Below are positions 19,400-27,930 of a stretch of DNA of 64,000 nucleotides, piece by piece. The stretch's first letter is position 1. Each line of letters starts with the position of its first letter. Origin of the DNA: Tribonema minus (Eukaryota > Sar > Xanthophyceae > Tribonematales > Tribonemataceae). Where the stretch lies: positions 248,001-312,000 of the forward strand of contig JAFCMP010000490.1 in assembly GCA_017506865.1 (NCBI GenBank), in the 5' to 3' direction. Made by a program: the position numbers and the translations under genes. The notes under the pieces were generated by a model. The model was given only the letters and a program-made list of their open reading frames with translations. It was not told the origin of the DNA and did no database searches.

Positions 19400-20674
19400 A
19401 TGCCAACACAACCTCGCGAGCGTCGGACGAAAACCAAGAAGATGCAGTGGGCGAACGAGCGTCTGTCAAAAGAGCTCTATGATCTTGCCGTGGACAAGAT
19501 GCGAGGTCATGACGACTTCACACTGTTGAGGCCGGTCGTGGAGGAGTGGACGGGCAACAAACGCCGACCGTATCAGGAGCATGTGTTGCCGCTGGTCACG
19601 AGCTACAAGGAGGCTTGGGACTCCGCGAAGGCTAACATGACGAAGAACCAGTTCAAGAATTGGGTGAAGGACTCCGAGCAGAGGAAGACGCGTGATTGCA
19701 TCGACAAGAAGAGACGCGAGTTCACGGCGTACGCGGACAACACCATGAAGACGATAGTGTGTCAAGCGGGCAATTTCATGGAACAGGGCAGCCACCTGAA
19801 GCTCTTCTGGTCCTCCAAGCATGGCAACGGGCTCAATTTGACGCTATACAGAGACTGCGGCACGAAGCACGAGGATAATTTGCGCGAGCGGCAGACGGGC
19901 GAGGTGCTCAAGTATGACTTCGGACCCATGCTCTGCCACAGCATGGACGTGCTGGACAAGCTGCCCGGTCTCCGCGAGGTGATCCACGCACTGACGCTTG
20001 CGACCGCCCGCCGCAGCATCGAGGTACTAGACCCAGCCTTTGAGTACCGCGACGATGCCGATGACAATACCTCTGTCATAATCAACAAGCTCGCGAAGAT
20101 GCCCGACGGCTCGCAGCAGACGGAGTTCAAGGTTCAACTGCTGTGCAACAGGCAGCTATTCCACAATGGCCTGCAGTACGTGCGTGCGAACTGCGACGGC
20201 ACGACCGGCAAGTCGCGACAGCTGATTCGCAACAACGTCAACAACATGATGGCCGCACCGACGTACAGATTCGCAGACTTCGCCGCCCTCGTCGAGGAGC
20301 GCTTCAAGCGTCACTACACCGTGCACATCAACCGCCACATCGCTGTTGCGATACACGCGACTGTCAAGGGTGATGAGTTCTCTGTTCAGAACGCCAAGGC
20401 GCTGCTGGGCCACAGGAGCATAATGAGCTCGCTGTCATATGCGGACATGAAGCACGTGCCGCAGTGCGTCGTCAGCGTGTCGCCCCCGGCGGACGGCTCC
20501 GACGATGAGGACGAGGACCTCGAGAGCGTCGAGGCCGGCGCAGCGGCCGGCCTGCTGTCGCTGTTGCATGCTGACAAGAAGCAGCGCGTAGACGAGTTCA
20601 CCGCGCAGCTGGAGCGCCTGAAGGCGGGCGAGATCACCACCGCTGAGTACCAGCAGCTGGTCAGCGAAACTTGA
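19400..20674 (+). CDS. Telomere-resolvase-like tyrosine recombinase
   Basis: A 424-residue protein from ATG 19400; the longer frame upstream only translates the iterons. The catalytic set of tyrosine recombinases is visible in order: Arg in LATARRSIEVL (about residue 205), a beta-hairpin Lys in TEFKVQLL (about 244), HINR (309-312), LGH (335-337) and Tyr in SLSYADM (347). The segment ATxRRxIEVL is closer to protelomerases (TelN, TelK, ResT), where a G/A-RR-x-x-E-x-L helix carries the first Arg, than to phage integrases. Such enzymes cut palindromic sites and seal hairpin telomeres. The element's ends are perfect palindromes, supporting that role. An acidic tail follows (DDEDEDLESVEAG). An ordinary integrase or resolvase function cannot be excluded. 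Confidence 0.75.
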   Translation: MPTQPRERRTKTKKMQWANERLSKELYDLAVDKMRGHDDFTLLRPVVEEWTGNKRRPYQEHVLPLVTSYKEAWDSAKANMTKNQFKNWVKDSEQRKTRDCIDKKRREFTAYADNTMKTIVCQAGNFMEQGSHLKLFWSSKHGNGLNLTLYRDCGTKHEDNLRERQTGEVLKYDFGPMLCHSMDVLDKLPGLREVIHALTLATARRSIEVLDPAFEYRDDADDNTSVIINKLAKMPDGSQQTEFKVQLLCNRQLFHNGLQYVRANCDGTTGKSRQLIRNNVNNMMAAPTYRFADFAALVEERFKRHYTVHINRHIAVAIHATVKGDEFSVQNAKALLGHRSIMSSLSYADMKHVPQCVVSVSPPADGSDDEDEDLESVEAGAAAGLLSLLHADKKQRVDEFTAQLERLKAGEITTAEYQQLVSET

Positions 20675-21138
20675 GCGTGGGAGAGCATGGACTGTACATG
20701 AAACTTACATAGTGTGTGCCTTGCAGTCTGCTGCTGCCCCTTCTCTGTCTCAAAATGTCGTGTGTGTCTGCAAAACGCTTTCGCGCCAAATTCAACATAC
20801 ATACCCATCGGACCGGCCATGTGGGGGGTACGGAGCTTTGCTAAACAAAGAACACAAGAGCAGCGGGGTGGGCGAAGGCAGTGGCGTGAGCCAGAACCAG
20901 CAAGCAGCGCGGCAGCCGCACTATGGAGGTGAGATGTTAATCCGACGACCTTCACATCCCGCGTAGGTCGCTTCGCATGGACGAGGCATCAGTAGCATCA
21001 TTCGCAGCAACAGCGCCGCAGCCGAGGTAGGGAGCAGGCAGCAGTAAGCGAGATGCCAGACTCGCAAACATACAACATACAACATACATGCAACATACAG
21101 CATACTGATGTGTCTGTCCTTTGCCCCCTCTGCAGGCC
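20675..21138. other. Intergenic stretch, PLV
   Basis: No convincing gene. It ends with ACATACAAC-type repeats at 21066-21105, the same motif as in the subterminal array and at 18646-18680. Confidence 0.6.
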
Positions 21139-23320
21139 ATGGCAGAGGATGTGATATGGCTGGATCAGAGACAGAACAGAAACCACGGCGTCCGCTGCCT
21201 CTTCGAAGGGGATGGCGATCACGAGGCCGAGGTGCGCGCGGTCACTGATGCACGGGAAGCTGGAGCTATCAATAAACCGACGCACGACATCTACAGCACG
21301 GAACTGACCACAGCAGAGGCAGCGCTCTACCAGGCTCGCAAGGGCCCCGTCAGCTGCGTGTGGCTGCACGTCAGCGGCACCGGCGTCAAGGCTACCGTCG
21401 TTGCCAACATGCTCAAAAAAGTGCCGGGCCTTCTACGCCTCGAGTTTGTCAACCACTCACCCCCGCCTGCGAGGCAACAGATCGAAGCGGCAGCAGTGGC
21501 AGCAGGACCAGCAGCACCGGCGGCGACCGCAGACGAGAAGCGCGCTATGTGGCAGCTGGCCGCGGCGCACCTCGACATACGGCACGCAGCGCTGGACGCA
21601 GCCACCGTCGAGTGGCACATGCGCGAGATCTCCGACTTGGCCGAATTGCCTCTCAAATGGGCAAGCGCCGATGACGAGGACTCTGCCACCTACAAGTGGA
21701 TCACGTCTGACGTAGCCAGCCACATCAACGAGCACCGCATGACCACCCCGTTCGCGCAATTTGGCCGCGTGCTGTGTGGACCACGCGGCGGCGTTCATGC
21801 ACGACTTAGACTTCGCCAACGTGCAGAAGTGCATCGACCACGCATTGCGCATGACGGCGGAGTGGCGCACCAACGTCGCACCACCACCAGACAGCTTGTG
21901 CCGGACAGTGCAGGAATCTATCGGCGGTCTGCTCAACGACTGTGCGCGCATGCTGCAGCGGTCGCCCAGCCAGTGCGCAATCTCCGAGCATGCCAACAGG
22001 ACCATGGAGGCGGTATGCGGACGTGCGCTGGCTGCGCAGCGCCAGCTCGCCGAATCCGCAAACGACGACCGCGTCGCGGCATTAGAGCGAGAGGTGGCGC
22101 AGCTGCGGGCGCACGTGGACGTCGTGCGGGAGAACGTCTCCTCGGCGATCAGGCTGGCGGTGGAGAGGCCGCTGCGAGTGGAAATGCTAGCGGCGCAGCA
22201 GCGGACGGAACGCGTGGCGAAGGAGAGCGGGTGGCTAACCCTAACCCTAAAGAAAAAGCTGCTGATCTGCGAGGCGGAGCTCGCACACACGAAGACAGCG
22301 TTGGAGCGCAGCCCGCTCATGGCATCGCCCCTCGAAGACGGCGACGAACCGGCCAAATGTTTCGCCCTGCTCCGGTTGAAGACAAATAGCCTGTTGATTG
22401 CAGAGGAAAGAGTCAAGCTGCAGACACAGATAGCGGAGGCGTGGCGCCAGCGTGCGGTGGCAGCGGAAGCGGGCGCTGCGGCGGCGGCGGGCGGCGGCGC
22501 TGCGGCGGCGGCGGGCGGCGGCGCTGCGGCGGCAGCGGGCGACGGCGCTGCGGCGGGCGCTGCGGCGGCAGCGGGCGGCGGCGCTGCGGCGGCGGTGGGG
22601 GTGGGGGTGCATGCGGCGGGTGCTGCAGTGGGTTGTGCGCCATACCCTTACATTGAGGCGTTTGAGGCAATGGCGCACAAACAGGCACAGTTCAGAATTG
22701 AGATGCTAGAAATGGTCTCCGCAGCAGCAGTCAAGCGTCCAAACGCACAAGGCACTTCTGGTCTCAAAATGCGATTAGATGCCGCGATCGATCAGCCATC
22801 GAAGCGGCGCGCCCTCAAAATAATCACTGCTGCGCTCAGGGAGGATTGGCAGGAGGAAGCGGCGACGGACGCGGCGCCGGACGCCGCGGCGCCGGCGGCG
22901 TTGGACGCGACGCCGACGGCGATGGACATCGAGGAGACGCCGGACGCCACGACGCCAGCGGCGTCGGATGCGGCGCCGCCGCGTCCGGCGCTGCGTCCGT
23001 TGCCGTCGGCGCCGGCGGCGTTGGACGCGGCGCCGGACATGACGCCGACGGCGATGGACATCGAGGAGACGCCGGACGCCGCGGCACCGGCGGCGTCGGA
23101 CGCTGTGCCGACGGCGACGGAGGGGGTGGGGGTAGATGCGGCGGGCAGTGGCGATACAGTGGGTTGTGCACAACACCCTTACATTGAGGCGTTTGAGGCA
23201 GTGGTGCCTGCTGATGCACAGTTCAGAGATGCGATGCTTGAAGCGGTGCATTCAGTGGTAGTAGAGCATCCAGATGAACGCGGCACACGTCGTCTGAGCG
23301 CAAGAATTCAAAGGCAGTAA
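21139..23320 (+). pseudogene. Large Ala-rich coiled-coil protein, frameshifted
   Basis: Two frames form one protein of about 725 residues: MAEDVIWLDQRQNRN... from 21139, changing frame by one base near 21770-21780 into the frame ending at 23320. The first part ends ...PFAQFGRVLC and the second continues VDHAAAFMHDLDF. The middle is heptad-rich (DDRVAALEREVAQLRAHVDVV) and would form a long coiled coil. It is followed by Ala/Gly low-complexity tracts encoded by GCGGCGG repeats. Two related modules (GCAPYPYIEAFEAM and GCAQHPYIEAFEAV) end each low-complexity tract, a duplication. A telomere-like CTAACCCTAACCCTAA at 22235-22251 lies inside the frame and is translated as LTLTL. Function is unknown. 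Confidence 0.65.
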
Positions 23321-23532
23321 CAGTCGCACACCAAAGGCATGCTCTCATACACATAATGGGTCGGCCGAAGCAGCATGAGCTTGCCGAGAACAGAGTGAGA
23401 GCTGCGCTACGTATGGATTGGAAGGATGAACTGCTTCCTGACTCCATGCGTTGAGGACGAGGACGCTTGAATTGCACACTTAATGTACCAGTGATCAGGT
23501 GTTGACTGCCATCTTTGTCGCTGTGCAAAGTT

Positions 23533-24640
23533 GAACATACAACATACATACAACATACAGCTGCCGCGTCATCACAGCGGCGGCCGTCGCCGAGCGTCAT
23601 GTCTGAGGGCCCCGCCGGCGTGCGGCGCCGAGAACTCGCCCGCGTCGAACTTCTACAACATACATACAACATACAGCTGCCGCGTCATCACAGCGGCGGC
23701 CGTCGCCGAGCGTCATGTCTGAGGGCCCCGCCAGCGTGCGGCGCCGAGAACTCGCCCGCGTCGAACTTCTGAACATACAACATACAACATACATACAACA
23801 TACAGCTGCCGCGTCATCACAGCGGCGGCCGTCGCCGAGCGTCATGTCTGAGGGCCCCGCCGGCGTGCGGCGCCGAGAACTCGCCCGCGTCGAACTTCTG
23901 AACATACAACATACAACATACATACAACATACAGCTGCCGCGTCATCACAGCGGCGGCCGTCGCCGAGCGTCATGTCTGAGGGCCCCGCCGGCGTGCGGC
24001 GCCGAGAACTCGCCCGCGTCGAACTTCTGAACATACAACATACAACATACATACAACATACAGCTGCCGCGTCATCACAGCGGCGGCCGTCGCCGAGCGT
24101 CATGTCTGAGGGCCCCGCCGGCGTGCGGCGCCGAGAACTCGCCCGCGTCGAACTTCTGAACATACAACATACAACATACATACAACATACAGCTGCCGCG
24201 TCATCACAGCGGCGGCCGTCGCCGAGCGTCATGTCTGAGGGCCCCGCCGGCGTGCGGCGCCGAGAACTCGCCCGCGTCGAACTTCTGAACATACAACATA
24301 CATACAACATACAGCTGCCGCGTCATCACAGCGGCGGCCGTCGCCGAGCGTCATGTCTGAGGGCCCCGCCGGCGTGCGGCGCCGAGAACTCGCCCGCGTC
24401 GAACTTCTACAACATACATACAACATACAGCTGCCGCGTCATCACAGCGGCGGCCGTCGCCGAGCGTCATGTCTGAGGGCCCCGCCGGCGTGCGGCGCCG
24501 AGAACTCGCCCGCGTCGAACTTCTACAACATACATACAACATACAGCTGCCGCGTCATCACAGCGGCGGCCGTCGCCGAGCGTCATGTCTGAGGGCCCCG
24601 CCGGCGTGCGGCGCCGAGAACTCGCGATCGCCCGTGTCAT
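23533..24640. repeat. Subterminal tandem array, nine units
   Basis: Each unit has a conserved core of about 75 bp containing CAGCTGCCGCGTCATCACAG and GTGCGGCGCCGAGAACTCGC, joined by variable runs of ACATACAAC. Cores begin near 23558, 23673, 23802, 23931, 24060, 24188, 24311, 24427 and 24543. Long open frames across it on both strands are repeat artefacts. Confidence 0.93.
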
Positions 24641-24642
24641 GT

Positions 24643-24669
24643 GAACCCTAGCCCTAACCTTAACCCTAG
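24643..24669 (-). repeat. Degenerate telomere-like tract in right TIR
   Basis: AACCCTAGCCCTAACCTTAACCCTAG, the inverse of the left tract with substitutions. Confidence 0.85.
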
Positions 24670-24921
24670 CATCAATATACAGTAGCCGATGGGGCGGGGA
24701 GTATTGGATACATATATATTGGGGGCGGGGGGTATTGGATATATACAGTACGAGGGGGTGGGGGTGGTATTGTATATATACAGTATGAGGGGTTGGGGGT
24801 GGTATTGTATACATACAGTACGAGGGGGTGGGGGGGTATTGGATATATACAGTACGAGGGGGTGGGGGGGTATTGGATATATACAGTACCGACCCCCCGT
24901 ATATACACATACATACCCCAG

Positions 24922-24950
24922 TGCTGTATAATATCAAATATTATACAGCA
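24922..24950. repeat. Terminal palindrome, right end
   Basis: The same 13-base arms as at the left end around CAA, ending exactly where host exon sequence resumes. Confidence 0.8.
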
Positions 24951-25162
24951 TCGTGCTTGAAGGTGCGGCCCTTTTTCTTGAGTGGCTGCCCATCGCTTCT
25001 GGTGTAGGACCGCTTCAGCGACGCACCCTCGTCGTAGCGGCGCTCGGCTGAGTGGAGGAAGGCAGGGAGGTTGGCGAGGTCCCCGCCGTTCTCGTCGGTG
25101 TCCAGATCATCGCAGTCATTGCAGCTGTCCTGATGCTGTCCATTAAGCTGCCTGGTGCACAT
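24950..25162 (-). pseudogene. DUF7869-type gene, 5' exon separated by the virus
   Basis: An open frame starts at an ATG (25162) and encodes an acidic then basic stretch (DLDTDENGG ... PLKKKGRTFKHD) before running into the right virus end at 24950. Its reading continues in the exon that starts at 5035 (IPQHKITRCC...) if the 19.9-kb insert and about four duplicated bases are removed. This is therefore the amino-terminal exon of the same host gene. Upstream exons may exist at about 25.2-25.4 kb but I cannot define them. Confidence 0.7.
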
Positions 25163-26640
25163 CGCGCACGTGGCAGGTCAGGTGACTGTAATTGGTGCAA
25201 GCCTCGACAGCACGTAGTCTGATTGATCTCAACAACGCTGCGCACTATAATCTCGCGTCTCAGAGCAGGAGTCCTGATTCCACGACGGACCCCACGAACG
25301 TTGATCCTTTCGTAGTCATTGAAAGATGCGCCTTTGAGGCGAGTTTCCGCGGTGGCGGTTGAAATCGTCATCGCTAATACGCCGTGCAAGTCGGTTTGGC
25401 CAAATATGCAACCTCCGATAATGGTTCCGTTACAAGCGTGAGAATGGCTGACAGAATAGTGCTAACAGAAACGATTGTCGAGCACAGCGAGGCGGCCAAG
25501 AATCAAAGTTGTGATAAAGCACGCGTGCAACCATTGTCGGCTTGTGTCACCCACAGCCGAATGACATCAATTGCGCGCTACAGCGCGGCAGAGATATTGA
25601 TGTAAGTCATTCCGCTTCGTGCGCAGTAGGCGGCACTGGTTACCACCTGCGCGAAGCTTTTGAGGCATCAGGGACACACCGCGGTTGCCGTCAGCAAGTA
25701 GCACAGGCAAGGGCCTGCACGCTGCATAGCCAGTCTATCAAGCCCGTTGCAGGCCTGGCGCAGCAGGCTGGCGCAGCAGGCTGGCTCTGCATCACCCCAC
25801 GAGCCATCATCGCCATCATCAACAACTCAGGTACCGTTGCAAACCAATGGCATGTTACTTGTTCACCTGCTGTACATGGCAAATCTGAGGCCATCATTTT
25901 TTCAGCATGCTCCTCGTACATTGCAGTCAAGGTATGCGAGCTCTGAGTTGTTATGACTACTGTTGTGGTGCAGCTGGTCAAGTGAGCACCTCAATTGCTA
26001 GCTGCACAGAGTAATTGCGCTGTCACTCGTTCTGAAAGCCGCTGTCAACAATCACATCATAACAGGGTCTGTGGTCATCAGTACATGTGATATTGTAACA
26101 ACCGCTACTCGGATCAGTGATCACATGTGCTGCCACTTCGCGAAACTCGTCTGCTACATGGCCGTTCCAGTTTTTATTATCATATTGTTTCACAAGCAGC
26201 CTTGTCGATTTGTAGCTGAGGACGGTAGCATATGATGTCTCAGTATCAAACTATTGTATCATGACCAGCCCGGTTCTATTGCAGCTGAGGGTGATAGCAT
26301 TATACTTTTGACGTGTCTTGCACATCAGCACTTTTGCAATGCTTTGGCCATGCAGGCAGCATGGTCTCTGGTCTGTTCAAGTGTAAAAAGGGTTGGGCAA
26401 AGTGCATGCATAGTGAGCTGAATGCACCAGGCACTGGAAATTGGGAGTTGGCGGCATGCACAGGTAAATTGTTAAATGGTGAGGCTGGAAACTGGAACTT
26501 TCGTGGCATGCTCAGAACATTGACACGTGGCACACGCGCAGCAACACGAGCAAAAAGAAACACCGTGTAAGAGCTACGCGTCAGATGTGAATGGTTGGTA
26601 ATTGTGTGCCATTTTCTGTGTGCCGATTTGTGCGGGTAAA
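25163..26640. other. Gene-poor host DNA
   Basis: I see no supportable coding region; it may hold upstream exons or the promoter of the DUF7869 gene. A short direct repeat GGCGCAGCAGGCTGGC occurs near 25757-25785. Confidence 0.4.
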
Positions 26641-26970
26641 TCAGCATACATCAATACCTCCAGCCGAAAACTCTGTGCCTTCAGGATATTCAACCTCAGG
26701 TAATGGTATTGAGCTCAACTTAGCATTGAGCTCTGCAGGCAGGCAGGCCCTGCAGAAAAACATGTTCTCCGCTAGCTTCAAAACCTTCTGACAGCAAAGG
26801 TTGTGCACAGGCTTGCCACATTCTTTACACATATGGGACCCGGCTCCGTTGAGCTGTCCACCCGGCATCATGCAGCCTGGGTCCACAGCACAAACGCCGC
26901 ACTCTACGTCTTTGGCAGCGCCAACAGCGCCACTGCTGAAGAGGGCAGTGCTCGCTGCTGCAGCAGGCAT
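26641..26970 (-). CDS. Cys/His-rich finger protein fragment
   Basis: An open frame of about 109 residues with CGVCAVDPGC, then HMCKECGKPVHNLCCQ and FFCRACLP. The spacing (C-x2-C, H-x-C-x2-C-x3-VH-x2-C, C-x2-C) resembles a zinc-binding finger of PHD or transposon type. It is probably one exon. Upstream lies a long Ala/Gly-rich low-complexity stretch (27.0-27.4 kb) with a C-homopolymer at about 27008-27035, which may be part of the same gene in another phase. Whether it belongs to the gene ending at about 27.93 kb is unclear. Confidence 0.45.
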   Translation of the reverse strand: MPAAAASTALFSSGAVGAAKDVECGVCAVDPGCMMPGGQLNGAGSHMCKECGKPVHNLCCQKVLKLAENMFFCRACLPAELNAKLSSIPLPEVEYPEGTEFSAGGIDVC

Positions 26971-27930
26971 GCTGTCGTACGCTGCGGCGAATGCGCTTTC
27001 CCCCTCCCCCCCCCCCCCCCCCCCCGCCCCCCCCTGTCACGCATTGCGGCGCGTGTCATTGCCCCCTGGTTCCCCTTCCCCTTCCCCCCCCCCTGCCCCC
27101 CCCCGGCAGTGCCGCTGCAATTCTCTGCAGCGCTGCCGCCGCTTGCCGTGACGCCTGCGTTGCCACTTACGCTCATGGGGGCAGTGCTCGCTGCAGCTGC
27201 GGCAGCGCCACTAGCACTCTGCGCATCGCTGGCGCACACCACTGCAGCAGGTGCACTTCCCCCTTCGTTGCCCCCCCCACCCCGCCCCCCCCGCGCAGCG
27301 CCACCATCCGCCATGCCACTGCCAACGCTTGCCGCAACACCTGTGCTGCCGCTTCCGCCGCCGCTGCTGCTACCATCGCTCGCCGCGGCACCGGCACGGG
27401 GGAATCGAAGACCCAAAAATTTCCACCCATGCTCAAATGGCCTGACGGCTGCGCACCGCCAACTCGTCAGAGCTGGTTCAAAGTGAGCGGCGCTGCAGGT
27501 GGTCTCGATAGCGAAAACGCAACGGCCGGTATATATAGAGCCTGCAATGAGCCCTTCATTGATGCGCCTCGCAACAACTGGCAGTGTCTTGGTGGTCTTC
27601 GTCATTGCTGACTTGAACGGGCAGAGGATGGCAAGGGTCTGCGCCTTTCCTAGTGCATACCTGCACATCGTCAAACAGACCACAACATGCAAGTCAGCAA
27701 TCGTTGTACTGGTGTGAGAATGCGAGTCAGTCGCCGTTGTGCATGGCGCCACTATGTACCAACTTGAAACTGAAGGTAACAATGTCTCGACGGCTCTGTG
27801 AATTGCAATCATAACCAATCTCTAAACATGGGAGCTGGGCGACGTGAACTGCAAATTACTAACAGCATTTCTGAAACCATCAAGATGCAACAAAAGAATG
27901 CAGTGCCGTGCTGGTTGTCAACGCAAAGCA

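Larger units (their letters stand above)
5036..24950. mobile_element. Integrated Polinton-like virus, complete, 19.9 kb
   Basis: The element has matching terminal inverted repeats at both edges and a full set of PLV hallmark genes: double-jelly-roll major capsid, penton-like minor capsid, FtsK/HerA packaging ATPase, rve integrase, and TV-Pol-like polymerase fused to an SF3 helicase. It also carries a tyrosine-recombinase gene of telomere-resolvase type. Its genes are intronless and closely packed, unlike the intron-rich flanks. It sits inside an exon of a DUF7869 gene. No maturation protease and no protein-primed family B polymerase is visible, which argues for a PLV rather than a classical Polinton. 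At least four genes carry one-base frameshifts, so this copy may be inactive or the assembly may contain indels. Confidence 0.93.
23533..24950. repeat. Right terminal inverted repeat with expanded subterminal array
   Basis: The inverse of 5036-5604, longer because of nine copies of the subterminal unit (period 114-129 bp). The 33-bp AT/GC minisatellite is at 24690-24900 and the terminal palindrome at 24922-24950. Confidence 0.95.

Noticed and set aside
23597..24476. Long open frames on both strands of the subterminal array
   Set aside because: Repeat-driven frames without any non-repeat coding sequence.
23533..24640. Regular direct repeats resembling a CRISPR array
   Set aside because: Units are about 120 bp with long identical cores and low-complexity linkers, not short repeats with unique spacers; the context is a eukaryotic virus TIR.
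26991..27611. Pro/His-rich plus-strand frames around the C-homopolymer
   Set aside because: Composition artefact of GC-rich simple sequence; the Cys-rich finger on the minus strand is the better candidate.
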